Made by a program: the position numbers and the translations under genes. From Flavobacteriales bacterium UBA4466 (GTDB lineage Bacteria; Bacteroidota; Bacteroidia; Flavobacteriales_D; Crocinitomicaceae), in contig CAJJBE010000003.1 in assembly GCA_905182335.1 (NCBI GenBank), positions 124,001 through 188,000 of the forward strand: a stretch of 64,000 bases of DNA, read 5' to 3'. Below, piece after piece: positions 16,267 to 24,473 of the stretch. Within the stretch, counting starts at the first letter, position 1. Each line of letters starts with the position of its first letter. The notes beneath the pieces are model-generated. The model saw only the letters and a list, made by a program, of their open reading frames with translations, searched no databases and was not told where the DNA came from.

Positions 16267-17961
16267 ATGATTTCAACAGAAAAATCAGGGGTAAGTACAT
16301 TTATTCAAGCATGTTTGGATAATAAATTAACACACGTTGTCTGTTCTCCAGGTTCTAGAAATGCAGCAATCATAATTGCCTTAGATGAACATCCTGAAAT
16401 TGAAACAATTGTTATTCATGACGAGCGTTCAGCAGGTTTTTATGCTCTTGGTATGGCTCAGCAGCTAAACGCTCCGGTTGGGGTTGTTTGTACTTCGGGT
16501 TCCGCAATGTTAAATTATTATCCTGCCGTTGCAGAGGCTTATTATCAATGTGTTCCTTTGGTCGTGATTTCAGCAGATAGACCCCATGAATGGGTAAACC
16601 ATGGTGATGGTCAGACAATTGTTCAAAAAGGAGTGTATGAAAACCACATTAAGTTTGAGATGGAGGTGCCTGAAATGGTAAATTCATTAAGGGATATAAA
16701 TTCATTAAAATCTAAAGTAAATACAGCCTTTGTTGCTTGTAACCGAGGGTGGAAAGGTCCAGTACATTTTAATGTGCCAATTTCAGAACCGCTTTATACT
16801 ACCGTAGAAATCGATTTTATCGAATCAGAACCTCAGCCGATTGAGCTAAATGAAGAAGAGTTTGATTTAACCTCTTTTTCTAAGTTATGGAAGTCTTCTC
16901 AGCGAAAAATGATTATTTGTGGTCAAAGCCCAAAGAACACAGATTTACTCAAAATTCTTTCTGATCTAGCAAAAGACACCTCTGTTGCGGTTTTGGTTGA
17001 GAACACCTCAAATTTAGTAGATGGTAGATTTATTCAATGTATAGATCGTACGTTGAACGCGATTGAAGTCAATGAAATTGAAGCGTATAAGCCGGAGGTT
17101 TTGATTTCCATTGGTGGTGCAATTGTTTCGAAAAGAATAAAGCATTTTTTGAGGTCTTCAGATTTAAAATCGCATTGGAAAATTGGCTTCGAGTTCCCTG
17201 AAATGGATACATATAGGGCATTGAGTAAGTCTGTTAAGTGTCTTCCTAAGACCTTTTTATCAGCTGTTATTAATGCGTGTGGATTTGTAAACAATTCTAC
17301 ATTCGGTAATCGTTGGAAACAGAAAGATTACCTTGTTCAAAACGAATTACCTGAATTTTATTCAGGTGTAGCGTATTCAGACTTAGCGGTTTTTGATATT
17401 ATTCTAGATTACCTTCCTGAAGATTCTTTGTTACATATGGGGAATAGCTCAGTTGTTCGTTATTGCCAACTGTTCGATCCGATAAAATCAATTTCTTATT
17501 TCGCTAACAGGGGAACGAGTGGGATTGATGGATCTTTGAGTACAGCTTGTGGTGCAGCAATTATTGCGAATAATAAATACAACGTAATGATTACTGGTGA
17601 TGTATCATTTTTTTATGATAGCAATGCACTGTGGAGTAATTACTTGAATGAGAACTTGAGAATCATTTTGATTAACAACGGAGGTGGTGGCATTTTTAAG
17701 ATTATTGATGGCCCTGCAGATACAAAACAGCTTGACAAATATTTTGTTACAAAGCAAGATGCTAAAGCCAAAAGTTTATGTGAAGCTTTTAATGTTGAGT
17801 ATTTTAAGGCGAATAGTATCGAAGAGATTGAACGTCAAATGGCTCAGTTTTATGACGCGTCCGATTCAAAGTGCCCGAAACTAATGGAGATTTTTACTCC
17901 GTCAAACATGAATGATAAAATTTTGAAACAGTTTTTTCAATCAATGAAAGTCATTAAATAG
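16267..17961 (+). CDS. menD: 2-succinyl-5-enolpyruvyl-6-hydroxy-3-cyclohexene-1-carboxylate synthase
   Basis: ThDP-dependent enzyme that adds 2-oxoglutarate-derived succinyl semialdehyde to isochorismate. 564 residues, normal length. CSPGSRNAAI and HDERSAGFYALGMA near the N-terminus, TSGSAMLNYYPAVAEA, SADRP, then the C-terminal ThDP-binding region with NRGTSGIDGSLSTACG and TGDVSFFYDSNAL, INNGGGGIF. Third gene of the menaquinone operon. The remaining men genes are not in the window. Confidence 0.97.
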   Translation: MISTEKSGVSTFIQACLDNKLTHVVCSPGSRNAAIIIALDEHPEIETIVIHDERSAGFYALGMAQQLNAPVGVVCTSGSAMLNYYPAVAEAYYQCVPLVVISADRPHEWVNHGDGQTIVQKGVYENHIKFEMEVPEMVNSLRDINSLKSKVNTAFVACNRGWKGPVHFNVPISEPLYTTVEIDFIESEPQPIELNEEEFDLTSFSKLWKSSQRKMIICGQSPKNTDLLKILSDLAKDTSVAVLVENTSNLVDGRFIQCIDRTLNAIEVNEIEAYKPEVLISIGGAIVSKRIKHFLRSSDLKSHWKIGFEFPEMDTYRALSKSVKCLPKTFLSAVINACGFVNNSTFGNRWKQKDYLVQNELPEFYSGVAYSDLAVFDIILDYLPEDSLLHMGNSSVVRYCQLFDPIKSISYFANRGTSGIDGSLSTACGAAIIANNKYNVMITGDVSFFYDSNALWSNYLNENLRIILINNGGGGIFKIIDGPADTKQLDKYFVTKQDAKAKSLCEAFNVEYFKANSIEEIERQMAQFYDASDSKCPKLMEIFTPSNMNDKILKQFFQSMKVIK

Positions 17962-17994
17962 TTCTTAATTTCACCCTAATAGTTAAACATAAGT

Positions 17995-18738
17995 ATGGAT
18001 TTTTCAATTTTATTTACTTGGGATGGACTCATGTATTTGATGATTTTATCATTGTTAGAGATTGTACTAGGGATCGATAATATTATTTTTATTTCGATTA
18101 TTACAGATCGATTGCCAGAAAAGAATAAACGACTTGCGCGTAATATTGGACTGGCATTAGCGTTAATTGTACGATTGATTTTATTGAGCTTTGTGGCTTG
18201 GATAATGCAAATGACAACACCTTTGTTTACATTAATTGAAGTTGATTTTTCTGGACAAAGCTTAGTGTTGTTAATAGGTGGGTTGTTCTTAATTTATAAA
18301 AGTACAACTGAAATGCACAGCAGTGTAACAGGCAATGAAGAACACGCACAAAAAGGAAATGTAACGTTAAAGAGCGTAATTACGCAAATTGTATTGATTG
18401 ATATTGTCTTTAGTTTTGATTCTATTATTTCAGCCATTGGTATGACAAATGGAATGGGTGATGGGAGTCAAGACCCAATGGTTATCATTTATATTGCTGT
18501 AATTTTTTCAATGATTGTGATGCTTGTTTTTTCGAGACACATTGCTGACTTTATCAATAACCGTCCAACAATAAAGATGATTGCTTTAGGTTTCTTGGTA
18601 ACTATTGGTGTGTTTTTAGTAGCTGAAGCATTCGGGCATCATATACCAAAAGAATATATTTATTTCGCAATTGTTTATTCGCTAGCTGTAGAGTTTTTGA
18701 ATATAAGAATGAGAAATAATAAAATTAAAGGTGAATAA
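17995..18738 (+). CDS. TerC-family integral membrane protein
   Basis: 247 residues with seven or so transmembrane segments. The EIVLGIDNIIFISI stretch near residue 21 and DIVFSFDSIISAIGMT near 140, each with an acidic residue within a helix, are the TerC family signature, and the C-terminal EFLNIRMRN is also typical. TerC proteins are implicated in tellurite resistance and, more recently, in metal (manganese) export that supports secreted enzymes (known for homologues). The stop overlaps the next start (TAATG), so it heads a four-gene unit. Confidence 0.9.
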   Translation: MDFSILFTWDGLMYLMILSLLEIVLGIDNIIFISIITDRLPEKNKRLARNIGLALALIVRLILLSFVAWIMQMTTPLFTLIEVDFSGQSLVLLIGGLFLIYKSTTEMHSSVTGNEEHAQKGNVTLKSVITQIVLIDIVFSFDSIISAIGMTNGMGDGSQDPMVIIYIAVIFSMIVMLVFSRHIADFINNRPTIKMIALGFLVTIGVFLVAEAFGHHIPKEYIYFAIVYSLAVEFLNIRMRNNKIKGE

Positions 18739-19319
18739 TGACACGAGAAGATGCTTTGTTGTACCTTCCTTATGAGGATAAAGATGAATTAGATGATCTT
18801 TATGAAGAGAAGTTGTTTGCGTTTAAACGAAAAGTACTTAACGCTGTTCCGTCCACAAAACTGTATCAATTTTACCTTAAGAAAATGGCTTTGGTACACG
18901 GAGCCTATGTTTTTTTTACTAAAAAAAATGATATAAGGTTAACGCTTCAGTATAAGGTTAGTGTCGATCAAGCGCACTTGAAACTTGCATGGCATGATTA
19001 TAATCAGAATAAAACGGAACTAAAGTTGATGTTAGCAAATGCGGCTAATTTTTTTGATGTTGAGTTTTTACTCAGTCAGTTGCTCGAAAATAAAAGACAG
19101 TTTGCAATGCTTTTTCAATCCTTGAGTTTTCCACTATCTAATACTATTGTTGTTGGTAAAGAGCCAGATTTAATGGCGTTGGGTATTGAAATTGATGCGT
19201 TTATTCCTTCGGCTTATTCAGGTATAAGAGAAATTGAAAAATTAGATGCTATGAATATGCTGTTTCAAGAAGCGAATCGATTATCTTTGTGGCTTAAAAC
19301 AGAAAATAATGTCAGGTAA
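18738..19319 (+). CDS. Conserved-looking protein of unknown function (193 aa)
   Basis: I do not recognise this soluble, helix-rich, acidic protein. It begins with TREDALLYLPYEDKDELDDLYEEKLFAFK, has an aromatic-rich middle and no signal peptide or membrane helix. It is translationally coupled to terC (1-bp overlap) and overlaps the DUF493 gene by 11 bp. The coupling suggests it works with one of its neighbours, but nothing in its own sequence says how. Confidence 0.7.
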   Translation: MTREDALLYLPYEDKDELDDLYEEKLFAFKRKVLNAVPSTKLYQFYLKKMALVHGAYVFFTKKNDIRLTLQYKVSVDQAHLKLAWHDYNQNKTELKLMLANAANFFDVEFLLSQLLENKRQFAMLFQSLSFPLSNTIVVGKEPDLMALGIEIDAFIPSAYSGIREIEKLDAMNMLFQEANRLSLWLKTENNVR

Positions 19320-19575
19320 GTTTGATAGTCTTAAAGTGCAATTAGAGTTAGAGGAGTGGCCAATGGTCTACTTGTTCAAATTCATTATGCCGAATGATTC
19401 AGTCGTAATTGCAAAAGTGACTGCTTTGTTTGATGATGGTGCAGACTTGAAGTATTCGAATTCTAAAACAGGAAAGTACGTTAGTTTAAGTGTTAAAGAA
19501 ATGATGCTGAATGTAGGTTCAGTCATTGAAAAGTATCATAATGCCTCAGAGTTTAAAGGTGTAATCTCGTTATAA
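19309..19575 (+). CDS. DUF493 (YbeD-like) family protein
   Basis: 88 residues, the size of E. coli YbeD. The YLFKFIMPNDSVVIAKVTALF stretch (shortened here), the SKTGKYVSLSVKEMML segment and the closing FKGVISL match the Bacteroidota DUF493 proteins I know, which adopt an ACT-like ferredoxin fold and have no settled function. It sits between the unknown 193-aa gene (11-bp overlap) and the anchored small protein (2 bp gap). Confidence 0.75.
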   Translation: MSGKFDSLKVQLELEEWPMVYLFKFIMPNDSVVIAKVTALFDDGADLKYSNSKTGKYVSLSVKEMMLNVGSVIEKYHNASEFKGVISL

Positions 19576-19577
19576 AT

Positions 19578-19973
19578 ATGTTCTTAGTTGGTACTTCTTG
19601 GTATGATGTTTTGATAGGTATTCTTTATGCTTCGACCACCTTACTAATTACTTCAATAGCCTACAGAAGGCTTTTGAGCTACTTTGGAAGGAGTGCTGTC
19701 AAGCACGAGGATTATTGTCAATTAGACAGCTTGGAAGTAAGTCCAGCCTCAGGAGAGTTGTCATTTTATTTTACATCTAAAGTTGAAAGATATTACCAAT
19801 TATTGGTCTTAGACACTGAGATGAATGAGTTCATAGAGATAGTTGCTCAAGATTGCAAGATTGGAGGTAATATTATCAGGTTTGATTCGTCTAAGCTGCC
19901 AAATGGTGATTATTTTTATTGCCTGAAAACAGATAATCAAAAAGTAAGTAAGAAGATGACTATATTAAATTGA
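19578..19973 (+). CDS. Membrane-anchored small protein with a type IX sorting-domain-like C-terminus
   Basis: 131 residues. One transmembrane helix (about 8-25) is followed by a basic linker and a ~75-residue beta-rich domain. The end of that domain (SKLPNGDYFYCLKTDN, then KKMTILN) closely resembles the last strands of type A T9SS C-terminal sorting domains, which usually read xLxxGxYxxxxxxxxxxxxxKxxxx. Unlike secreted cargo, it has no signal peptide or cleavable passenger; the domain is tethered by an uncleaved helix. Function unknown. Last gene of the terC unit. Confidence 0.65.
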   Translation: MFLVGTSWYDVLIGILYASTTLLITSIAYRRLLSYFGRSAVKHEDYCQLDSLEVSPASGELSFYFTSKVERYYQLLVLDTEMNEFIEIVAQDCKIGGNIIRFDSSKLPNGDYFYCLKTDNQKVSKKMTILN

Positions 19974-20034
19974 TAACTGGAAAAGTGATATTAATTTTTT
20001 GTGGAAAAATAATCGAATTATATATATTATAGAT

Positions 20035-20042
20035 TAAATTTG
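20035..20042 (+). promoter_or_regulatory. -7 box (TAAATTTG) of the thioredoxin gene
   Basis: Exact TAnnTTTG match 39 bases before the ATG at 20082. An in-frame TTG at 20040 is part of this box and is not used as a start. Confidence 0.55.
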
Positions 20043-20081
20043 ATACCTAAAAGCAAGGTGAAATATAAAAAACAGAATATT

Positions 20082-20399
20082 ATGGCATTAGAAATCACAG
20101 ATGCAAATTTTGAAGAATTAGTATTAAACTCAGAAAAACCAGTTATGGTTGATTTTTGGGCCGAATGGTGTGGGCCATGTAGAATGATTGGTCCAGTTGT
20201 TGAAGAGATGTCAGGAGAATATGAGGGTAAGGCAATTATCGGTAAGGTAAATGTAGATCACAATCCAGGTGTTTCAGCAAAGTTTGGTGTTAGAAACATT
20301 CCTACTGTCTTATTTATTAAGGATGGTGAGGTTACAGATAAGTCTGTTGGTGCTGTTCCAAAAGCTCAGTTAGCTGCTAAATTAGATGCAATCTTGTAA
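20082..20399 (+). CDS. trxA: Thioredoxin
   Basis: 105 residues, the classical length. WAEWCGPCRM (about 28-37) is the redox-active site and the cis-Pro occurs in RNIPTVLFIKDGE. General cytoplasmic disulfide reductase. The ATG was chosen because the protein then starts with MALEITDANFEE, typical of thioredoxins, and because the -7 box sits upstream. It ends in a strong terminator and is probably monocistronic. Confidence 0.96.
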   Translation: MALEITDANFEELVLNSEKPVMVDFWAEWCGPCRMIGPVVEEMSGEYEGKAIIGKVNVDHNPGVSAKFGVRNIPTVLFIKDGEVTDKSVGAVPKAQLAAKLDAIL

Positions 20400-20415
20400 C
20401 AAGATTAAAATTAAA

Positions 20416-20451
20416 TAAAAAATGCTCTTCATTTTGAAGGGCATTTTTTTC
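20416..20451 (+). terminator. Rho-independent terminator of trxA
   Basis: AAATGCTCTTC pairs with GAAGGGCATTT (one G-T pair) around ATTTT, followed by seven T. Confidence 0.88.
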
Positions 20452-20461
20452 CCCATTGTGT

Positions 20462-20469
20462 TATCTTCG
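20462..20469 (+). promoter_or_regulatory. -7 box variant (TATCTTCG)
   Basis: One mismatch to TAnnTTTG, right after the trxA terminator and 13 bases before the ATG at 20483. A similar TATCTTCG precedes the TonB-dependent receptor gene, which supports the variant. Confidence 0.42.
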
Positions 20470-20482
20470 TGAAAATGAGGTT

Positions 20483-21163
20483 ATGGAATCATGGGTTAAA
20501 AGACTGAAATTCTACGGTGTTGGATTTGGGTTAGGGTTAGTTTTTGTTGCTTTTTTCTTTCAAAATCGTGGCTGTTCTTGGACGCCATCAAATCGTGTTA
20601 AGAATGCTGTTCTTGATCGATTAATAGTTGTTTCTGATGAAACAGAATCTGTAATGAAATCGAAAGGTTTGGATAAGGATGATATCGTTATGGTTTTGAA
20701 TGATGGCAATGTTGATTTTGGTAAGAGCCTAAAGGAAGGGGATTCAAAAATTTATATCATGGAAAAAGACGGTGCAAGCTATGCTTTCACCTTGCCACAT
20801 GAGAGCTTCGTTTCAGAAGTCTTTGTTACTGATCAATTCAGTAAGGCAGGTAATTCATTAACAGGTTTTGGAAATATAATTCATTATCCAAATGATGATA
20901 ACATGGTTTATCCAGATTCAAGTGTATTAGTTACCTGTCAGCAAGAGTTATTAGGCTTGATTAATCCCAAGGATATTTTTACTTTAATTAAAATTTCAGG
21001 TAAGATAGATTTTACCAAAACGAATTTTGAAAAACGTCCAAAAGCAGAGCATTATGTTGTTTTTAATCAAGATGAAGATCAGATTGGTTGTAAAGTCATT
21101 TGGTATAAAAACAAATTAAATATTACTTCGTTTGAATCGGATAAGACAGCAGCTTGTGATTGA
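20483..21163 (+). CDS. Membrane-anchored protein of unknown function
   Basis: 226 residues from the ATG at 20483 (an in-frame TTG at 20456 would overlap the terminator and promoter). One transmembrane helix near residues 8-25 (FYGVGFGLGLVFVAFFFQN), then NRGCSWTPSNRVKNAVLDR, which looks like a short conserved motif, then an extracytoplasmic or cytoplasmic alpha-beta domain. Single Cys-Ser-Trp after the helix and a few more cysteines further on. I do not recognise the family. Flanked by trxA and lpxD, each with its own promoter, so likely monocistronic. Confidence 0.62.
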   Translation: MESWVKRLKFYGVGFGLGLVFVAFFFQNRGCSWTPSNRVKNAVLDRLIVVSDETESVMKSKGLDKDDIVMVLNDGNVDFGKSLKEGDSKIYIMEKDGASYAFTLPHESFVSEVFVTDQFSKAGNSLTGFGNIIHYPNDDNMVYPDSSVLVTCQQELLGLINPKDIFTLIKISGKIDFTKTNFEKRPKAEHYVVFNQDEDQIGCKVIWYKNKLNITSFESDKTAACD

Positions 21164-21229
21164 TTGTTTATTAAACTAACCTTGTTAATAAAATGGACGT
21201 CTATATGCTGAAAGAACACATTGTTTTTA

Positions 21230-21237
21230 TATTTTTG
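21230..21237 (+). promoter_or_regulatory. -7 box (TATTTTTG) of the lpxD-lpxC/fabZ-lpxA operon
   Basis: Exact TAnnTTTG match 5 bases before the lpxD ATG at 21243. A CTG triplet lies 19 bases upstream where TTG would be expected. Confidence 0.55.
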
Positions 21238-21242
21238 AGTTT

Positions 21243-22283
21243 ATGAAGTTTACAGCTAAGCAAATTGCGACCATGTTGAACGGTAAGGTAGAAGGAGACC
21301 CTTCTGCTGAAGTGAATGCTTTAGCAAAAATTGAAGAGGGATTTCCTGGGGCCCTATCATTCTTATCTAACCCTAAGTATGAAGAGTTTATTTATGAAAC
21401 AGAATCAACCGTATGTATTGTTAATGATACATTCGTACCTAGTAATTCTCTTGCTAAAACATTGACACTGATTAAAGTAAAAGATGCATACTCTTGTTTT
21501 GCAAAGTTATTAGAGATGTATGATTCAATGACGAAGGAAAAACCTAGAATTGAAAGCCCTTCATTTATTCATTTAACAGCAAAAGTAGGGAAGGATTTAT
21601 TCTTAGGTGCGTTTTCTTATATTGCTCGTGAAGCTCTTATTGGAGATGATGTTGCTATTCATCCTAACGTAAATATTGGAGCTAATGTTCAGATAGGTGA
21701 AGGGACGATTATTTATCCTGGAGCTACGGTTTATCATGATTGTATCATTGGTAAAAACTGTATTATCCATGCTGGTTCTGTAATTGGTGCGGATGGTTTT
21801 GGATTTGCTACGGATGAAAAAGGGGAATTTCAAAAAATTCCTCAAATTGGTAATGTCATTATTGAGGATAATGTAGACGTTGGAGCTAATACGACAATTG
21901 ATCGTGCTACTATGGGGAGTACAATTATTCGCCAAGGAGCTAAGATTGATAATTTAGTACAAATCGGTCACAATGTTGAGGTTGGAAAGAATTCAGCAAT
22001 GGCAGCACAAGTTGGTGTTGCAGGGTCATGTAAAATTGGTAACAATGTTATGATTGGTGGCCAAGTAGGTCTTAATGGACATATAAAAGTTGGAGATAAA
22101 GTAATGATAGCTGCACAATCAGGTGTGGTAGGAAACGTCAAAGATAGTTCTGTGTTAATGGGTACACCAGCTTTCGATAGTAAAGAATATAAAAAATCCT
22201 ACTTAGGATTTAGAAGATTGCCAAGAATTCTTGAACGCCTTCAGGCAATTGAAGATAAAATGAAAGCACTAACTAAAGATTAA
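21243..22283 (+). CDS. lpxD: UDP-3-O-(3-hydroxyacyl)glucosamine N-acyltransferase
   Basis: Adds the N-linked hydroxyacyl chain in the third step of lipid A synthesis. 346 residues: an N-terminal uridine-binding domain (to ~100, with [15 protein letters not shown]), then a left-handed beta helix of hexapeptide repeats ([19 protein letters not shown] and onward), the active-site His in [10 protein letters not shown], and a C-terminal helix ending [16 protein letters not shown]. First gene of the operon; lpxC-fabZ starts 4 bp after its stop. Confidence 0.97.
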   Translation: MKFTAKQIATMLNGKVEGDPSAEVNALAKIEEGFPGALSFLSNPKYEEFIYETESTVCIVNDTFVPSNSLAKTLTLIKVKDAYSCFAKLLEMYDSMTKEKPRIESPSFIHLTAKVGKDLFLGAFSYIAREALIGDDVAIHPNVNIGANVQIGEGTIIYPGATVYHDCIIGKNCIIHAGSVIGADGFGFATDEKGEFQKIPQIGNVIIEDNVDVGANTTIDRATMGSTIIRQGAKIDNLVQIGHNVEVGKNSAMAAQVGVAGSCKIGNNVMIGGQVGLNGHIKVGDKVMIAAQSGVVGNVKDSSVLMGTPAFDSKEYKKSYLGFRRLPRILERLQAIEDKMKALTKD

Positions 22284-22287
22284 AGCA

Positions 22288-23691
22288 ATGGCAGAAATGC
22301 AAAGAACCGTTAAGAGCCCTGTTTTATTGTCAGGTATTGGGTTACATACGGGAGAAAAGGTTAACTTACAAATTATTCCTGCAGAAGAGAATTATGGGTA
22401 TAAATTTCAACGCATAGACCTAGAAGGAGAGCCCATAATCAAGGCCGATTGTGATTTAGTAGTTGCGACTGATCGCGGTACAACACTAGAGAAAAATGGT
22501 ACGAGAGTTTATACTACAGAGCATATACTTGCTGCTTTATATGGCTGCCAAGTAGATAATGCATTGATTAAAATTGACGGTCCCGAAGTGCCAATAATGG
22601 ATGGGAGCTCTAAGTTGTTCGTTGATGCTATTGAAGAAGTTGGCTATGAAGATCAAAATGCAGAACGTATTTATCTTGAGCTTGATGAAAATATTGCTTG
22701 GGAAGACCTTGATAAGGGAATTGAATTTTTAGCTATTCCCGATAAAAATTATAGAATCACTGTTATGGTGGATTATAAATCACCTGTTCTTGGTACCCAG
22801 CATGCTTCAATGTATAAAATTGATGAGTTTAAGCATGAGATTGCTCCAAGTAGAACGTTCGTCTTTTTAAGAGAGTTAGAGTTTTTAGCAAAAAACAATT
22901 TAATTAAGGGTGGGAGCCTAGATAATGCTATCGTACTTATTGAAAGAGAAAATGTAGGCACAGAGGAGTTAGATCGCTTAGCGAAACTTCTAGGTAAAGA
23001 AGATGTGAAATTTAAAATAGAAGGAATTGGTGTTTTGAACAGCACAAAGCTTCAATTTGAAAATGAACCTGCAAGACATAAATTATTAGATATTGTAGGA
23101 GATTTAGCGTTAATTGGCCGGCCGGTTAAAGCTCATATCTTAGCGGCACGTCCTGGTCACTCCGGAAATGTTCGCTTTGCTAAAGTATTGAAGGAATATA
23201 TGAAGTCTAAAGAGAAAGCTGGACCTCATTTTGATTTGACCAAAACGCCTCTTTATAACATTAACGATATAGAATCAATGTTGCCACACCGTTTCCCATT
23301 TCTAATGGTGGATAAGGTTATGGAGATTGGAGAAGATTCAATTATTGGTGTAAAAAATATAACAATGAATGAGCCGATATTTACAGGCCATTTCCCCGGT
23401 AATCCAGTTTTCCCTGGAGTACTTCAGGTTGAAGCAATGGCACAAGTGGGGGGTATATTTGCTTTGAGTAAGGTAGATGATCCACACCTGTATTCTACTT
23501 ACTTCATGAAGATAGATAAAGTTAAGTTTAAGCAAAAGGTAATACCTGGAGATACTATTGTTTTCGAACTTAAATTAATTTCACCAATGAGAAGAGGTTT
23601 AGTTGATATGAAAGGCATCGGCTATGTTAATGGTAATCCAGTTGTAGAAGCGCAAATGCTTGCTCAGGTAATTAAGGATAAAACAGAATGA
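22288..23691 (+). CDS. lpxC-fabZ: Bifunctional UDP-3-O-acyl-GlcNAc deacetylase / 3-hydroxyacyl-ACP dehydratase (LpxC-FabZ fusion)
   Basis: 467 residues carrying two enzymes. Residues 1-~300 are LpxC, the zinc deacetylase that commits to lipid A: GIGLHTGEKV, YTTEHILAALYG (zinc His), GPEVPIMDGSS and HKLLDIVGDLALIGRP (His-x4-Asp zinc ligands), RPGHSGN. Residues ~310-467 are FabZ: MLPHRFPFLMVDKV with the catalytic His, GHFPGNPVFPGV and VEAMAQ with the catalytic Glu. The fusion is known from Bacteroidota and Chlorobi. It links lipid A and fatty acid synthesis in one chain. Stop overlaps lpxA by 4 bp. Confidence 0.97.
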   Translation: MAEMQRTVKSPVLLSGIGLHTGEKVNLQIIPAEENYGYKFQRIDLEGEPIIKADCDLVVATDRGTTLEKNGTRVYTTEHILAALYGCQVDNALIKIDGPEVPIMDGSSKLFVDAIEEVGYEDQNAERIYLELDENIAWEDLDKGIEFLAIPDKNYRITVMVDYKSPVLGTQHASMYKIDEFKHEIAPSRTFVFLRELEFLAKNNLIKGGSLDNAIVLIERENVGTEELDRLAKLLGKEDVKFKIEGIGVLNSTKLQFENEPARHKLLDIVGDLALIGRPVKAHILAARPGHSGNVRFAKVLKEYMKSKEKAGPHFDLTKTPLYNINDIESMLPHRFPFLMVDKVMEIGEDSIIGVKNITMNEPIFTGHFPGNPVFPGVLQVEAMAQVGGIFALSKVDDPHLYSTYFMKIDKVKFKQKVIPGDTIVFELKLISPMRRGLVDMKGIGYVNGNPVVEAQMLAQVIKDKTE

Positions 23692-24464
23692 TAAGTACTC
23701 TTGCAAATATTTCTAACGATGTTCAACTAGGACTGGGGGTTACTGTAGATTCTTTTTCTACGATTTACGAGAATGTTATTATTGGTGATGGAACTAAGAT
23801 TCATCCTAATGTAACGATATATCCTGGCACTAGAATTGGTAAAAATTGTGAGGTTTTTCCTGGTGCAGTAATTGGTGTTCAGCCTCAAGATTTAAAGTTT
23901 GAAGGTGAAGATACTGTTGTTGAAATCGGAGATAATACTATCATACGTGAGTGTGTAACTATTCATAAAGGAACAAAGGATAAATGGAAGACAACAATTG
24001 GTAGTAATTGTCTATTGATGACTTATGTTCACGTTGCGCACGATTGTCAGATTGGAGATAATGTTATTTTAGCAAGCTATGTGGGTCTGTCTGGGCATGT
24101 TATCATTGATGATTATGCAATACTTGAGGGTAAGGTCGCTGCCCAGCAGTTTGTACATATTGGAGCACATTCATTTATTAGTGGGGCATCTTTAGTACGT
24201 AAAGATATACCTCCATATGTGAAAGCTGCGAGAGAGCCATTGACTTTTTCTGGAGTTAATTCCGTTGGATTAAGAAGAAGAGGATTGTCGGATGAGGATG
24301 TTCGGGAAATCGAAGATATATATAGGACATTATATGTTCAGAACAATAATATTTCAAAAGGAATTAAAGAGATTGAAGCTTCAATTTCTAGCTCTAAATT
24401 AAGAACTGAAATAATAGACTTCGTGTCTAATTCAGAACGAGGAGTCATTCGTGGAATGATTTAA
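23688..24464 (+). CDS. lpxA: Acyl-ACP--UDP-N-acetylglucosamine O-acyltransferase
   Basis: First enzyme of lipid A synthesis. 258 residues, normal length, mostly left-handed beta-helix hexapeptides (IHPNVTIYPGTRIG, then FPGAVIGVQPQDLKF). The catalytic His lies in LMTYVHVAHDCQIGDNV. The C-terminal helical domain carries GLRRRGLSDEDVREI. Translationally coupled to lpxC-fabZ by a 4-bp overlap. Confidence 0.97.
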   Translation: MISTLANISNDVQLGLGVTVDSFSTIYENVIIGDGTKIHPNVTIYPGTRIGKNCEVFPGAVIGVQPQDLKFEGEDTVVEIGDNTIIRECVTIHKGTKDKWKTTIGSNCLLMTYVHVAHDCQIGDNVILASYVGLSGHVIIDDYAILEGKVAAQQFVHIGAHSFISGASLVRKDIPPYVKAAREPLTFSGVNSVGLRRRGLSDEDVREIEDIYRTLYVQNNNISKGIKEIEASISSSKLRTEIIDFVSNSERGVIRGMI

Positions 24465-24473
24465 TCATATTTT

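Noticed and set aside
21603-21935. A 110-residue minus-strand open frame inside lpxD
   Set aside because: Asn/Ser/Ile-rich reverse of the hexapeptide repeats, not a plausible protein.
22288-23691. LpxC-FabZ fusion as a novel fusion
   Set aside because: Already known and standard in Bacteroidota.
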